This document shows positions 1-9,895 of a stretch of 57,078 nucleotides of DNA, in pieces. Positions within the stretch are counted from its first letter, which is position 1. Each line of letters starts with the position of its first letter. The notes below the pieces were generated by a model. The model worked only from the letters and a program-made list of their open reading frames with translations. It did no database searches and had not been told where the DNA came from. The DNA is taken from contig NZ_QCZG01000023.1 of the NCBI RefSeq assembly GCF_003097615.1, positions 1 to 57,078 on the forward strand. Reading direction: 5' to 3'. The DNA is from Pueribacillus theae (GTDB lineage: Bacteria > Bacillota > Bacilli > Bacillales > UBA6769). Made by a program: the position numbers and the translations under genes.

Positions 1-58
1 CGTGTGGAAGCGTGGCGACACGTGGAGCTGAGAGATACTAATCGGTCGAACACTTAAC
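1..58 (+). rRNA. 23S rRNA, 3' end (partial)
   Basis: The first bases match the conserved 3' end of Bacillus 23S rRNA, including GAGATACTAATCGGTCGA and the terminal ACTTAACC. Only the last ~58 bases lie in the window, so the rest of an rRNA operon lies to the left. The exact 3' end is set by similarity and may be off by a few bases. Confidence 0.9.
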
Positions 59-170
59 CACAAATCACATTGGATGTCGTTTCTGGTTTTGAAGGAATAT
101 AGAAGATGAAAAACTATTGCTTTTTTTTTCCACTCTGCTATAATTAAAGGTGTAAAAAGAAATGAATAAC

Positions 171-285
<115 letters not shown>

Positions 286-292
286 ACAATGA

Positions 293-329
293 AAAAACAG
301 CATTCAAATCAATGCTGTTTTTTTGTTTT
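293..329 (+). terminator. Rho-independent terminator of the rRNA operon
   Basis: AAACAGCATT and AATGCTGTTT form a stem with a short AT loop, followed by a run of seven or more T. It sits directly after the 5S gene. Confidence 0.85.
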
Positions 330-490
330 TAATTTGGAGAACGGCAAATAAGCTGTTCTTTTTTTTTGATCGCTGCAAAAGAAACGCACACAACCCTTGT
401 TCCTTTTCATCAGTAATTTAGTGTGTTATTTTTGTTCTAACATTTTTTTAGATTAACACTAGGTTTGAGGAGACTGAGGGAGGAGATAAC

Positions 491-1048
491 ATGTTTGAGA
501 ACAGCTTTGTGATGGCAGCGATTATTTTAGTCATTAATGTCGTGTATGTTTCTTTTTTTACGATGAGAATGATTTTAACATTGAAGGGCTTTCGATACAC
601 GGCAGCTTTTGTTAGTATGATTGAAGTCCTCATTTATATTGTTGGTTTAGGCCTTGTGCTAGAAAATTTAAATCAAATACAAAATATCATCGCCTATGCG
701 GTAGGATTTGGTCTAGGAGTTATGGCTGGAATGAAAATTGAAGAAAAACTTGCGCTTGGTTATACTACTGTACATGTGACGATGTCCACAATTGATGAAG
801 GGATGCCTAATTTACTAAGAGAAAATGGTTACGGTGTAACAAGTTGGATTGCGCGCGGCCGTTCGGGAGAAAGGATGGTCATGCAAATTCTTACACCAAG
901 GAAGTCTGAGCGAAGACTTTATGAACTAATTCAAAAGGTTGAGCCAAAAGCATTCATCATTTCCTATGAACCGCGGACAATCCATGGTGGTTTCTGGGTA
1001 AAAGCAGTAAAGGGGTTGCAAAAGCGTGCCGCAGAAGAAAAAATTTGA
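491..1048 (+). CDS. yebE: YebE-like DUF2179 (UPF0316) membrane protein
   Basis: A 185-residue protein with hydrophobic helices in its first ~80 residues and a soluble C-terminal part containing [12 protein letters not shown] and [12 protein letters not shown], which fits the DUF2179/UPF0316 family (B. subtilis YebE). The family's function is not established. ATG 491 is preceded by GGGAGGAGATAAC, a strong ribosome binding site. The next gene starts inside its 3' end. The position immediately upstream of the purine operon is the same as in B. subtilis. Confidence 0.85.
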   Translation: MFENSFVMAAIILVINVVYVSFFTMRMILTLKGFRYTAAFVSMIEVLIYIVGLGLVLENLNQIQNIIAYAVGFGLGVMAGMKIEEKLALGYTTVHVTMSTIDEGMPNLLRENGYGVTSWIARGRSGERMVMQILTPRKSERRLYELIQKVEPKAFIISYEPRTIHGGFWVKAVKGLQKRAAEEKI

Positions 1049-1211
1049 GTTGCTTGAACATGAATCGATTGAGGAATGTCTTGAACGCATGAAAAAGGAA
1101 GGCTATTCGCCTGTACGACGTATTGAGAAGCCAATTTTTAAAGAAAAGGGAAAAAAGGGAGAACCACAATATTTTAGACAGAGTATTATTTTTGAGGGGA
1201 TAAAAAAGTAA
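1026..1211 (+). CDS. yebG: YebG-like NETI-motif protein
   Basis: A 61-residue, highly charged protein with [20 protein letters not shown] near its start and FRQSIIFEG near its end. This matches the short NETI-motif family (B. subtilis YebG), here with HESI where the family usually has NETI. Function unknown. It starts at GTG and overlaps the yebE stop by 23 bases, so the two are translationally coupled. Its stop codon lies one base before the purine operon's first PurBox. Confidence 0.8.
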   Translation: MPQKKKFELLEHESIEECLERMKKEGYSPVRRIEKPIFKEKGKKGEPQYFRQSIIFEGIKK

Positions 1212-1212
1212 A

Positions 1213-1257
1213 AAAACCGAACAATGTAAAAAAGCATACTAATAATCGTTCGATTTT
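1213..1257 (+). promoter_or_regulatory. PurBox pair (PurR operator)
   Basis: Bases 1213-1225 (AAAACCGAACAAT) match the PurBox consensus AWWWCCGAACWWT at every position. Bases 1244-1257 contain an inverted, weaker second box (AATCGTTCGATTTT). An inverted pair just upstream of the -35 element is the arrangement bound by Bacillus PurR, which represses when PRPP is low. Confidence 0.85.
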
Positions 1258-1259
1258 TA

Positions 1260-1289
1260 TTGACAGATTAAAAACAACATTGTTAAGAT
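1260..1289 (+). promoter_or_regulatory. Promoter of the purine operon (sigma-A type)
   Basis: A perfect -35 TTGACA at 1260-1265 is followed, at a spacing of 17-18, by a TTAAGAT -10 region at 1283-1289. Transcription would start about 1296, giving a ~240-base leader that contains the riboswitch. Confidence 0.7.
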
Positions 1290-1310
1290 AGACTAGGAAT
1301 AAGAGCGATG

Positions 1311-1380
1311 GCCTCATATATGTTTGGGAATAGGGCCCAAATGTTTCTACCTGACAACCGTAAATTGTTGGACTATGAGG
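1311..1380 (+). ncRNA. Guanine riboswitch aptamer
   Basis: P1 is CCTCATA (1312-1318) with TATGAGG (1374-1380). P2 contains GGGAATAGGGCCC, the J2/3 core TTTCTACC is at 1344-1351, and P3 is CTGACAACCG followed by TAAATTGTTGGACTATG. The ligand-reading base in GGACTATG is C, which is the guanine/hypoxanthine class and not the adenine class. It is the same element and position as in the B. subtilis pur leader. Confidence 0.93.
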
Positions 1381-1430
1381 GGAAAGCTTTCTGTTTAGAC
1401 TTGTTTTGTTGTTTAAATAGAACGGTTTGG

Positions 1431-1492
1431 CAAAGCCCCAGTTGAACACTTTCTCTAAACAATAGAGAAGATTGTTTCTCTGTGGCTTTTTT
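1431..1492 (+). terminator. Riboswitch-controlled terminator in the pur leader
   Basis: AAAGCCCCAG (from 1432) pairs with CTGTGGCTTT before a T-run ending about 1492. Inside it AAACAAT pairs with ATTGTTT, and an alternative small hairpin TTCTCT/AGAGAA exists. It lies between the aptamer and purE, as expected for transcription attenuation by guanine. Confidence 0.75.
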
Positions 1493-1534
1493 AATTTCAA
1501 AGCTTCGCTTTATGAAGGGAGCATTAGCATAATT

Positions 1535-2020
1535 ATGGAACCACTAGTTGGTGTAATAATGGGAAGCACATCTGATTGGGAAACAATGAAAAAAGCTTGT
1601 GATGTGTTGGAGGAACTTGGTATCTCTTATGAAAAAAAAGTTGTTTCAGCTCATCGTACACCGGATTATATGTTTCAATATGCCGAAACAGCGAGGGGAC
1701 GGGGACTAAAGGTAATTATAGCCGGAGCCGGTGGGGCAGCTCATTTGCCTGGCATGGTCGCGGCAAAAACGACGCTGCCTGTAATCGGTGTTCCTATGAA
1801 ATCAAGGACATTAAACGGCATTGATTCGTTGTTATCGATTGTTCAAATGCCTGGCGGTGTACCTGTCGCAACAGTGTCTATCGGGGAAGCAGGCGCTACA
1901 AACGCGGGATTGCTTGCGGCTGAAATTCTTGGCGCATTCGATCCAAACGTTGCGAAAAGGCTTGAACAGCGAAGAAAACAGTTAGAAGAAAAAGTAATGG
2001 AAAGCAGTGAACAATTGTGA
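1535..2020 (+). CDS. purE: N5-carboxyaminoimidazole ribonucleotide mutase (PurE)
   Basis: PurE converts N5-CAIR to CAIR in de novo purine synthesis, acting with PurK. The 161-residue product has the class I PurE signature: GSTSDW near the start, SAHRTPD, and [13 protein letters not shown] chose ATG 1535 because homologues begin at this point (MxPLVG); the frame is open upstream to 1472 but that part overlaps the terminator hairpin. The GGGAG Shine-Dalgarno at 1517 is 13 bases away, a little far. It is the first gene of the operon and overlaps purK by 4 bases (GTGA). Confidence 0.95.
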   Translation: MEPLVGVIMGSTSDWETMKKACDVLEELGISYEKKVVSAHRTPDYMFQYAETARGRGLKVIIAGAGGAAHLPGMVAAKTTLPVIGVPMKSRTLNGIDSLLSIVQMPGGVPVATVSIGEAGATNAGLLAAEILGAFDPNVAKRLEQRRKQLEEKVMESSEQL

Positions 2021-3144
2021 AGGGTAAAATGATACTTCCAGGTCAGACAATTGGGATATTGGGCGGAGGCCAACTTGGGCGTATGATGGCCATTGCAGCA
2101 AAAGAAATGGGCTATAACATTGCCGTTCTTGAACCGAACGAGAACTCTTCATGTGCGCAGGTTGCCGATGTCGAGGTCATCACAGCTTATGATGATTTGA
2201 ATGGGGCGAAGCAGCTAGCTGATGCGAGTCATGTGATTACCTATGAATTTGAAAATATTAACGGCCAAACGGCAAAATGGCTTGAAGAGAATGCTTATTT
2301 GCCGCAAGGAAGCCAGTTGCTTACGATAACGCAGGACAGAAAAATAGAAAAGAAGGCAATAAATGAAGCAGGAATCGAAACAGTCCCTTACAAAGCTGTT
2401 GCATCTAAAACCGATTTACATTCAGCAGCTGATGAATTAGGTTTTCCGTCTGTTTTAAAAACGGCGAGGGGCGGCTATGACGGAAAGGGACAAGTTGTGT
2501 TGCGCGGGGAATCAGATTTTCCTGAAGCGTTGCAGTTATTAAAAAATAATGAATGTGTCCTGGAAAAATGGCTCGCTTTTGAGAAAGAGCTATCCGTCAT
2601 CGTAACGAGAAGTGTAACAGGAGAAACAGCTGCCTTCCCTGTTGCAGAAAATATTCATGTAAACAATATTTTGCATCAAAGCATTGTTCCTGCAAAAATT
2701 TCAAAGGATATTGAAGAAAAGGCGAAGAAAATTGCGTTGCATTTAGCGGATGCCTTTCACCTAGTTGGCACACTTGCGGTTGAAATGTTCCTATCAACAG
2801 AAGGCGAATTATTTGTGAATGAGCTTGCGCCAAGACCGCACAATTCTGGACATTATACGATTGATGCGTGTGAGACATCGCAATTTCAGCAGCATATCCG
2901 TGCGGTTTGCGGATGGCCGCTTGGAAGGACAGAGTTATTAAAGCCTGTCGTCATGGTAAACATTCTAGGCCAGCATGTTGAAAAAACACTTGCTTCCATT
3001 GATAAATTTAATGATTGCAAACTTCATTTATACGGAAAAGGCGAGGCAAAACACAACCGTAAAATGGGACATATCAATGTGTTGGCAGAAACGGTAGAGC
3101 AGGCACTTGAAAAAATAAAAGAGCTTCAAATTTGGACTGATTGA
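2017..3144 (+). CDS. purK: N5-carboxyaminoimidazole ribonucleotide synthase (PurK)
   Basis: PurK makes N5-CAIR from AIR, ATP and bicarbonate. The 375-residue ATP-grasp enzyme has the N-terminal [12 protein letters not shown], the grasp segment [12 protein letters not shown], and the metal/phosphate site [14 protein letters not shown]. It starts at a GTG overlapping the purE stop, so it is translationally coupled. purB follows 14 bases after its stop. Confidence 0.95.
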   Translation: MKGKMILPGQTIGILGGGQLGRMMAIAAKEMGYNIAVLEPNENSSCAQVADVEVITAYDDLNGAKQLADASHVITYEFENINGQTAKWLEENAYLPQGSQLLTITQDRKIEKKAINEAGIETVPYKAVASKTDLHSAADELGFPSVLKTARGGYDGKGQVVLRGESDFPEALQLLKNNECVLEKWLAFEKELSVIVTRSVTGETAAFPVAENIHVNNILHQSIVPAKISKDIEEKAKKIALHLADAFHLVGTLAVEMFLSTEGELFVNELAPRPHNSGHYTIDACETSQFQQHIRAVCGWPLGRTELLKPVVMVNILGQHVEKTLASIDKFNDCKLHLYGKGEAKHNRKMGHINVLAETVEQALEKIKELQIWTD

Positions 3145-3158
3145 AGAGGAGAGTTCGT

Positions 3159-4457
3159 ATGATTGACCGGTATACAAGGCCTGAAATGGGTAAGATTTGG
3201 ACGGATGAAAATCGTTATAACGCTTGGCTTGAAGTCGAAATATTAGCATGTGAAGCATGGGCAGAGCTCGGTGAAATTCCTAAAGAAGATGCGCGTCTCA
3301 TTCGTGAAAATGCTTCATTTGATGTCAAACGAATCCAAGAAATCGAGCAAGTGACCCGCCATGATGTTGTAGCCTTTACAAGGGCCGTATCGGAAACGCT
3401 TGGCGATGAGAAAAAATGGGTGCATTACGGGTTGACATCAACAGATGTTGTCGACACGGCTTTATCATATCTCATGAAACAAGCGAATGATATTTTACTG
3501 AAAGATATTGAGAACTTTATCGCTGTATTAAAAGCGAAAGCACAAGAACATAAGTATACCGTGATGATGGGGCGGACGCATGGCGTCCATGCTGAGCCGA
3601 CAACATTCGGTTTAAAGTTGGCTTTATGGCATGAAGAAATGAAGCGGAATTTGGAACGATTTAAACAGGCGGCTGAAACAGTCCGTGTCGGCAAGCTTTC
3701 AGGTGCGGTCGGCACATATGCAAACATTGACCCGTTTGTTGAACAATACGTCTGCGAAAAGTTAGGTTTAAACCCATCGCCAATTTCTACACAAACTTTA
3801 CAGCGCGACAGGCATGCTCATTACATGAGTACTCTTGCTCTTATCGCTTCATCCATCGAAAAGTTTGCAACTGAAATCCGCGGCTTGCAAAAGTCAGAGA
3901 CACGGGAAGTGGAAGAATTTTTTGCCAAAGGGCAAAAAGGGTCCTCTGCCATGCCGCACAAACGCAACCCGATTGGTTCGGAAAACATGTCAGGGATCGC
4001 TCGCGTAATCCGTGGCCATATGTTGACAGCATTTGAAAATATACCGCTCTGGCATGAACGGGATATTTCCCATTCATCCGCTGAACGGATTATTTTGCCG
4101 GACGCTACAATCGCGTTGAATTACATGCTAAACCGCTTTGCAAACATTGTAAAAAATTTAACTGTATTTCCTGAAAATATGAAACGAAATATGGATCGGA
4201 CATTTGGATTAATTTACTCGCAGCGTGTTTTGCTGAGCTTGATTGATAAAGGCATGTCGAGGGAAGAAGCATACGATCTCGTCCAGCCGAAGGCGATGGA
4301 AGCGTGGGAGACACAAGTCCAGTTCCGTGAACTTGTTGAAAAAGAACCGCGCATCACCGAACTTTTATCTGCTGAAGAAATCGCAGACTGTTTTGATTAT
4401 CGCTATCATCTACAGAACGTTGACCTTATTTTTGAGCGATTAGGATTGGATAAATAA
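3159..4457 (+). CDS. purB: Adenylosuccinate lyase (PurB)
   Basis: PurB cleaves SAICAR to AICAR and adenylosuccinate to AMP. The 432-residue protein has the fumarase/aspartase fold motifs: [26 protein letters not shown] and the signature [16 protein letters not shown] with the catalytic loop serine. ATG 3159 follows GAAGAGGAGAG. In B. subtilis purC, purS and purQ come next; here only 20 bases separate the purB stop from purL. PurB also serves AMP synthesis and salvage, so it would stay needed even if de novo synthesis were lost. Confidence 0.95.
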   Translation: MIDRYTRPEMGKIWTDENRYNAWLEVEILACEAWAELGEIPKEDARLIRENASFDVKRIQEIEQVTRHDVVAFTRAVSETLGDEKKWVHYGLTSTDVVDTALSYLMKQANDILLKDIENFIAVLKAKAQEHKYTVMMGRTHGVHAEPTTFGLKLALWHEEMKRNLERFKQAAETVRVGKLSGAVGTYANIDPFVEQYVCEKLGLNPSPISTQTLQRDRHAHYMSTLALIASSIEKFATEIRGLQKSETREVEEFFAKGQKGSSAMPHKRNPIGSENMSGIARVIRGHMLTAFENIPLWHERDISHSSAERIILPDATIALNYMLNRFANIVKNLTVFPENMKRNMDRTFGLIYSQRVLLSLIDKGMSREEAYDLVQPKAMEAWETQVQFRELVEKEPRITELLSAEEIADCFDYRYHLQNVDLIFERLGLDK

Positions 4458-4477
4458 AAATCTTAGGAGGGAAAGCG

Positions 4478-6688
4478 ATGAATATGCAAGGAGAACCAAC
4501 TGCCGAACAAATTAAAGAAGAAAAGCTTTACCGTGAAATGGGTTTAAGTGATGCGGAATATGAAAAAGCGGCTGAAATGATTGGACACTTGCCTAACTAC
4601 ACAGAGACCGGATTGTTTTCTGTCATGTGGTCTGAACATTGCAGCTACAAAAGCTCAAAACCAGTATTGAAAAAATTTCCTGTCGAAGGAAAGCGTGTCA
4701 TTCAAGGGCCTGGAGAAGGCGCGGGCGTTGTTGGCATCGGCGATAACCAAGCTGTTGTTTTCAAAATTGAAAGCCATAACTCGCCTTCAGCTGTCGAACC
4801 TTATCACGGTGCGGCAACAGGTGTCGGCGGTATTTTGCGTGACGTGTTCTCAATGGGAGCAAGACCAATCGCTGCATTGAACTCCCTCCGTTTTGGAGAG
4901 TTGGATTCCAGCCATGTCCAATATTTATTTGAAAATGCGGTAAAAGGCATGGCTGATTACGGCAATTCGATGGGTGTTCCAATGGTTGGCGGCGAAGTCC
5001 AGTTCGATAAAGCATACGAAGGCAATCCGCTTGTGAATGCGATGATCGTTGGGTTGATTGAACATGACGAACTTACGAAAGGCTTGGCTTCAGGTGTTGG
5101 CAACAGTGTCATGTACGTTGGCGGCGATACTGGAAGAGATGGGATTCACGGTGCAACCTTCTCCTCAGCAGAATTAGCGGATGACGATTCAGAGGGCGTT
5201 TTTGTAAAGGGCGATCCTGAGCTTGAAAAACGATTGATGGAAGCGTGCCTGGAATTAGCCAAAAGCGATGCACTCGTTGGAATGCAGGATATGGGTGCGG
5301 CCGGGCTGACTTCTTCGGCAAGTGAAATGGCGAGCAAAGCCGGAACAGGCGTTGAATTGTATTTAGATAAAGTACCTCAAAGGGAAGAAGGTATGACGCC
5401 ATATGAAATGATGCTTTCAGAGTCTCAGGAACGAATGCTTATCGTTGTAAAAAAAGGCCGCGAAGATGAAGTGAAAGAACTTCTTGCCAAATGGGATGTT
5501 CAATCTGTCGTCATCGGTAAAGTCACAGATGATAAGCAGTTTCGCCTCTTTTTTAACGGCGAAGTCGTAGCAGACGTACCCGCAGACGCGCTCGCTGAAG
5601 ATTCTCCGGTCTATCACAAGCAAACAAAAGAGCCTGAGTATTACACGGAATTCCAAGCACAGGCAACGAAAGTTCCTGAGGTGAAAAATGTAAAAGAAAC
5701 GTTCCTGCAGTTGATTTCCCAGCCAACTGTTGCAAGCAAAGAGTGGGCCTATAACCAGTTCGATAAGCAGGATGAAAATCTTGTGTTAAGCCCGGGAGCC
5801 AGTGCGGGCGTTGTCAGGATAACAGGAACGAACAAAGCCGTCGCTATGACGACAGATTGCAACTCACGCTACATTTATCTCGATCCGAAAATCGGCGGGC
5901 AAATTGCTGTCGCAGAAGCAGCGAGAAATCTTATCTGTTCAGGGGCAGAGCCAATCGGGGTTACGGACGGGTTAAACTACGGAAGTCCGGATAAGCCTGA
6001 GATTTTCTGGCAAATCGATCAGTCGGTGGAAGGCATCAGCGAAGCGTGCCGTTCATTTGAACTGCCTGTCGTAAGCGGAAATGTGTCACTTTACAATGAA
6101 AAGAGCGGAACAGCGATTTACCCGACGCCGATTATTGGGATGGTCGGCCTCATTAAAGACGTGAATCATGTGACAACAACAGGTTTTAAAGAAACGGGAG
6201 ATCTTATTTACCTAGTAGGTGAAACATTGCCCGAATTTGGCGGAAGCGAATTGCAAAAGATTGTCGACGGCAAGATTTCCGGAAAAGCGCCTTCCATTGA
6301 TTTAACCGTAGAAAAGAAGCGCCAATCCGAACTTTTACAAGCCATCCAGTCTGGCCTTGTTGCTTCAGCCATTGATTTATCTGAAGGCGGGCTTGCTGCA
6401 GCAGTGACAGAATCAATGCTAGCTGGAGAAAAAGGGGCAGAAATCACGGTCTCAGGCGATGCTGTTACAGCATTATTCAGTGAATCACAGTCACGCTACC
6501 TCCTTTCAGTTAAAAAGGAAAATCAAGAAAAATTTGAAGCAGCCATGAAAGCAAAATTAATCGGTAAAGTAACGGAAGACAAGATCCTCACTGTCCACGA
6601 TCAGGAACAAGAGATTTTGAAAATCGACATTCAAGAGATGAAAACAGCTTGGAAAGAATCGATCCCGCGCTACATGTCATCTAATTAA
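4478..6688 (+). CDS. purL: Phosphoribosylformylglycinamidine synthase large subunit (PurL)
   Basis: PurL is the ATP-dependent synthetase subunit that makes FGAM from FGAR. The 736 residues match the short, Bacillus-type PurL, which needs PurS and PurQ (the glutaminase) as partners; neither is in this cluster. Family motifs are clear: MWSEHCSYK near residue 50, [35 protein letters not shown], and the paired half near residues 450-560. Several usually fixed positions differ: residue 102 is Ser in SHNSPS (His in the usual SHNHPS), 164 is Ser in YGNSMG (usually Cys), and 498 and 503 are Gly and Ser in TDGLNYGSP (usually TDNLNFGNP). It has its own ribosome binding site, AGGAGGG, 6 bases before the ATG. 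Confidence 0.93.
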   Translation: MNMQGEPTAEQIKEEKLYREMGLSDAEYEKAAEMIGHLPNYTETGLFSVMWSEHCSYKSSKPVLKKFPVEGKRVIQGPGEGAGVVGIGDNQAVVFKIESHNSPSAVEPYHGAATGVGGILRDVFSMGARPIAALNSLRFGELDSSHVQYLFENAVKGMADYGNSMGVPMVGGEVQFDKAYEGNPLVNAMIVGLIEHDELTKGLASGVGNSVMYVGGDTGRDGIHGATFSSAELADDDSEGVFVKGDPELEKRLMEACLELAKSDALVGMQDMGAAGLTSSASEMASKAGTGVELYLDKVPQREEGMTPYEMMLSESQERMLIVVKKGREDEVKELLAKWDVQSVVIGKVTDDKQFRLFFNGEVVADVPADALAEDSPVYHKQTKEPEYYTEFQAQATKVPEVKNVKETFLQLISQPTVASKEWAYNQFDKQDENLVLSPGASAGVVRITGTNKAVAMTTDCNSRYIYLDPKIGGQIAVAEAARNLICSGAEPIGVTDGLNYGSPDKPEIFWQIDQSVEGISEACRSFELPVVSGNVSLYNEKSGTAIYPTPIIGMVGLIKDVNHVTTTGFKETGDLIYLVGETLPEFGGSELQKIVDGKISGKAPSIDLTVEKKRQSELLQAIQSGLVASAIDLSEGGLAAAVTESMLAGEKGAEITVSGDAVTALFSESQSRYLLSVKKENQEKFEAAMKAKLIGKVTEDKILTVHDQEQEILKIDIQEMKTAWKESIPRYMSSN

Positions 6689-6732
6689 GAAAAAGCGCTA
6701 ACGCGTCCTTTCTTAGGAAGTCAGAGGTAGAA

Positions 6733-6779
6733 GCCGGATTGGTCTAAATTTGTGAAAAAGCAAATTTAGACTTTCTGGC
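6733..6779. other. Strong hairpin in the purL-purF spacer
   Basis: GTCTAAATTTG (6742-6752) and CAAATTTAGAC (6761-6771) form a perfect 11-bp stem with an 8-base loop. Outer bases GCCGGA (6733-6738) and TCTGGC (6774-6779) extend it with one G-U pair. No T-run follows, so it is not a normal terminator. It lies in a 114-base spacer where, from memory of B. subtilis, purL and purF overlap. Confidence 0.6.
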
Positions 6780-6802
6780 ATTAATTAAAGGAGGAATGCC
6801 GT

Positions 6803-8194
6803 GTGTTTGGCATATGGGGCCATGAGGACGCTGCTCAAATCGCCTATTATGGCCTCCACAGCTTACAGCATCGGGGCCAGGAAGGTGCTGGCATTGTTGT
6901 TACTGACGGAAAAGGGTTAAAAGTGCATAAAGATGCAGGGCTCTTAAATGATGTATTCGGGAAAGGCTTGTTCGAAGAACTGAAAGGAAAAGCAGCAATT
7001 GGGCATGTCCGCTATACAATCTCAGGGGGAAGAAGCTACGAAAATATTGAACCTTTGCTTTTCCGATCTTCAACAGGGGATATGGCTGCTGCCCATAACG
7101 GAAGTTTAACGAATGCCCAAGGGCTTAAACATCAGCTTGAAAGCCAAGGAAGTATTTTTCAAACGACATCGGATTCTGAAGTCCTCGTCCATTTGATAAA
7201 AAGAAGTTCCTACATTTCGCTTGAAGATCGTTTCAAAAATGCCCTTTCCATGATTAAAGGCGCCTATGCCTTTCTCGTTTTGACAGAAAATGAAATGGTC
7301 GTTGCGCTTGATCCGGACGGCATCAGGCCGCTTTCTCTCGGCAAGCTCGGCGATGCGTATGTCGTGGCGAGTGAGACATGTGCCTTTGATATTGTTGGCG
7401 CTGAATATCTTCGTGAAGTAAAACCCGGTGAGCTTATCGTTATCAATGACGAAGGCTTAAAATCCGAAATGTTTGCGACTTCTCCAGGACGTTCGATTTG
7501 TGCGATGGAACATATTTATTTTTCCCGTCCAGATTCAAATATCGAAGAAGTGAATATTCACACGGCAAGAAAAAATCTCGGAAAACAATTGGCAATCGAA
7601 GCACCGGCAGATGCCGATGTCGTAACGGGCGTTCCGGATTCAAGCATTTCAGCGGCCATCGGCTTTGCAGAGGAGTCTGGCATTCCATATGAGCTCGGCC
7701 TGATAAAAAACCGTTATGTCGGCAGAACATTCATTCAGCCTTCACAGGCATTACGTGAACAAGGGGTGAAGATGAAGCTGTCGCCTGTACGAGGGGTCGT
7801 GGAAGGAAAGCGGGTTGTTATGGTTGATGACTCCATTGTCCGCGGAACGACGATCCGTCGGATCGTCAAATTGCTCAGGGAAGCAGGGGCAAAAGAGATC
7901 CATTTAAGAATCAGTTCACCGCCGGTCATTTCCCCGTGTTATTATGGCATCGATATGAAGACGAAAAAAGAACTGATTGCTGCAAACATGACATTGGAAG
8001 AAATTAAAGAAGAAGTTGGGGCCGATTCGGTTGCGTTCCTAAGCATCGAAGGATTGAAAAAAGCGATTGGAAATGAAGACGGAGGAGAAGATCGCGGCCT
8101 CTGCCTTGCATGCTTTACAGGCAAATACCCGATCGAAGTTTATTCCGAAATGGTCGACTCCCAAGAAAAGAAAAATTACAACGACAATATATAA
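6803..8194 (+). CDS. purF: Amidophosphoribosyltransferase (PurF), N terminus lacking the catalytic Cys
   Basis: PurF makes phosphoribosylamine from PRPP and glutamine. The glutaminase domain is recognisable from FGIWGHEDAAQ, and the PRTase domain has the PRPP loop VVMVDDSIVRGTT. The four Fe-S cysteine positions of the Bacillus enzyme are present (RSIC, SPC, CLAC). The N-terminal cysteine that performs glutamine hydrolysis should start the mature enzyme in the context EECGVFGIWGH. Upstream of GTG 6803 the frame reads L-K-E-E-C-R and then hits a TAA at 6782-6784, with no ATG, GTG or TTG in between. The first usable start is GTG 6803, 8 bases after AAAGGAGG, which excludes the cysteine. The usual HNGNL reads HNGSL (Ser 101). 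As written, only ammonia-dependent activity could remain. Confidence 0.9.
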   Translation: MFGIWGHEDAAQIAYYGLHSLQHRGQEGAGIVVTDGKGLKVHKDAGLLNDVFGKGLFEELKGKAAIGHVRYTISGGRSYENIEPLLFRSSTGDMAAAHNGSLTNAQGLKHQLESQGSIFQTTSDSEVLVHLIKRSSYISLEDRFKNALSMIKGAYAFLVLTENEMVVALDPDGIRPLSLGKLGDAYVVASETCAFDIVGAEYLREVKPGELIVINDEGLKSEMFATSPGRSICAMEHIYFSRPDSNIEEVNIHTARKNLGKQLAIEAPADADVVTGVPDSSISAAIGFAEESGIPYELGLIKNRYVGRTFIQPSQALREQGVKMKLSPVRGVVEGKRVVMVDDSIVRGTTIRRIVKLLREAGAKEIHLRISSPPVISPCYYGIDMKTKKELIAANMTLEEIKEEVGADSVAFLSIEGLKKAIGNEDGGEDRGLCLACFTGKYPIEVYSEMVDSQEKKNYNDNI

Positions 8195-8268
8195 TCGGTT
8201 TTAGAAAAGCCAAATGATTTCACTGCGAGAAGAAGGATCGAATCTTCTTCAAAAGGAGGCCAAAGTGC

Positions 8269-9312
8269 GTGTCTGATGCGTATAAAAGAGCGGGCGTCGA
8301 TATTGAAGCCGGCTATGAAGCCGTTAACCGCATGAAGCAGCATGTCGCACGAACAAACCGGAAAGGTGTCATGGGGAGCCTTGGTGCTTTCGGCGGCATG
8401 TTCGATTTGTCAGGACTTGGATATAAAGAGCCTGTCCTCGTTTCAGGAACAGACGGTGTAGGAACAAAATTATTGCTTGCGTTTATGATGGACAAGCACG
8501 ACACCATCGGGATTGATTGTGTCGCAATGAGTGTCAATGACATCGTTGTCCAAGGCGCTGAACCGCTTTACTTTCTCGATTATATTGCAACAGGCAAACT
8601 CGTGCCTGAACGAGTCGAACAAATTGTAAAAGGTATTGCGGACGGCTGTGAGCAGGCCGGCTGTGCACTCATCGGCGGGGAAACTGCGGAAATGCCTGAT
8701 TTGTATTCAGAAAATGAATACGATCTCGCCGGTTTTGCTGTCGGCGCTGCTGAAAAGCCAAAATTAATTACAGGCAGCCATATAGAAGCGGGAGATGTCC
8801 TGATCGGGCTTGAATCGAATGGCATTCATAGCAACGGCTATTCCCTTGTCCGAAAAATCCTGCTTAAAGAAAAACAATGCAATCTTGAAAAAACATACGG
8901 CGATCTATCTCTCCCGTTGGGTGAAGAACTGCTGCGCCCGACAAGAATTTATGTGAAAACGGTTTTAAAGCTTTTAGAAAAAACTTCAATCGAAGGGATT
9001 TCGCATATTACAGGCGGCGGCTTTATTGAAAATATCCCTCGCATGCTGCCCGATGGGCTGGGAGCGGTTATCGATTGTAACAGATGGGAAGTACCGCCGA
9101 TCTTTACACTGCTTGAAAAAGAAGGCAGCCTTTCAAAGAAAGAGATGTTCAACACATTTAACATGGGAATTGGTATGGTACTCGCCGTTTCAGAAGAAAA
9201 GGTGCCTTTAGTGATGAACGAATTAAAGGAGATTGGTGAAACAGCTTACACGATTGGAAGGGTAACAAATGAAAGCGGGATTGCTTTCAAGGGCGGTGGC
9301 TTCCATGATTAA
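8269..9312 (+). CDS. purM: Phosphoribosylformylglycinamidine cyclo-ligase (PurM)
   Basis: PurM closes the imidazole ring (FGAM to AIR). The 347 residues show the family landmarks [42 protein letters not shown] and [19 protein letters not shown] 8269 follows AAAAGGAGG. A few positions usually fixed differ: Leu 69 (GTKLLL, usually GTKLKL), Ser 88 (AMSVND, usually AMCVND) and GFAVG instead of GFCVG. A 74-base spacer with an AGAAGA/TCTTCT hairpin separates it from purF; its last 8 bases overlap purN. Confidence 0.93.
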   Translation: MSDAYKRAGVDIEAGYEAVNRMKQHVARTNRKGVMGSLGAFGGMFDLSGLGYKEPVLVSGTDGVGTKLLLAFMMDKHDTIGIDCVAMSVNDIVVQGAEPLYFLDYIATGKLVPERVEQIVKGIADGCEQAGCALIGGETAEMPDLYSENEYDLAGFAVGAAEKPKLITGSHIEAGDVLIGLESNGIHSNGYSLVRKILLKEKQCNLEKTYGDLSLPLGEELLRPTRIYVKTVLKLLEKTSIEGISHITGGGFIENIPRMLPDGLGAVIDCNRWEVPPIFTLLEKEGSLSKKEMFNTFNMGIGMVLAVSEEKVPLVMNELKEIGETAYTIGRVTNESGIAFKGGGFHD

Positions 9313-9895
9313 GCTTGCTGTTTTTGCATCAGGGAGCGGTTCAAACTTTCAAGCGATTGTTAACGCAATGGCCCAGGGAGAGTTGCCTGCTGTTTGCGCA
9401 TTGCTTGTTTGCGACAAACCCGGCGCAAAAGTGATTGAAAGAGCAAAGAAGGCCGGTGTCCCGGCTTTTGTCGCGGAACCGAAAAACTTTGAAAATAAAG
9501 CAGCCTATGAACAGGCTATTTTAGAGAAATTAAAAGAATCCGGCGTGGAGTTTATCGCTTTAGCCGGGTATATGCGGCTTATCGGCCCGGTATTGCTTCA
9601 GGCGTATGAAGGAAAAATCGTCAACATTCATCCATCACTGCTTCCGTCATTTCCTGGGCTTGATGCAGTCGGGCAGGCAGTGGATGCCGGCGTGAAAGTA
9701 ACCGGCGTGACCATCCATTACGTGGACAGCGGTATGGATACTGGCCCAATCATTGCTCAAAAAGCCGTTGATATTGACGAGGGCGATACGAAAGACAGTG
9801 TCATGCGAAAAGTCCACGCGATAGAACATCAGCTTTACCCGCAAACATTGGCAAAGCTATTTCAAAAGAAAGAGGAGGCTCCTATTTCAAAATGA
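9305..9895 (+). CDS. purN: Phosphoribosylglycinamide formyltransferase (PurN)
   Basis: PurN formylates GAR using 10-formyltetrahydrofolate. The 196-residue protein begins [15 protein letters not shown] and contains [12 protein letters not shown] (the conserved Asn and His of the active site) and [12 protein letters not shown] (the conserved Asp). ATG 9305 overlaps the purM stop; the frame is open further upstream but homologues begin here. Its stop overlaps the purH start (ATGA). Confidence 0.95.
   Translation: MIKLAVFASGSGSNFQAIVNAMAQGELPAVCALLVCDKPGAKVIERAKKAGVPAFVAEPKNFENKAAYEQAILEKLKESGVEFIALAGYMRLIGPVLLQAYEGKIVNIHPSLLPSFPGLDAVGQAVDAGVKVTGVTIHYVDSGMDTGPIIAQKAVDIDEGDTKDSVMRKVHAIEHQLYPQTLAKLFQKKEEAPISK

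Noticed and set aside
1186-1500. Minus-strand frame of 104 codons over the pur leader
   Set aside because: It is the complement of the PurBoxes, riboswitch and attenuator; its composition is explained by those RNA structures.
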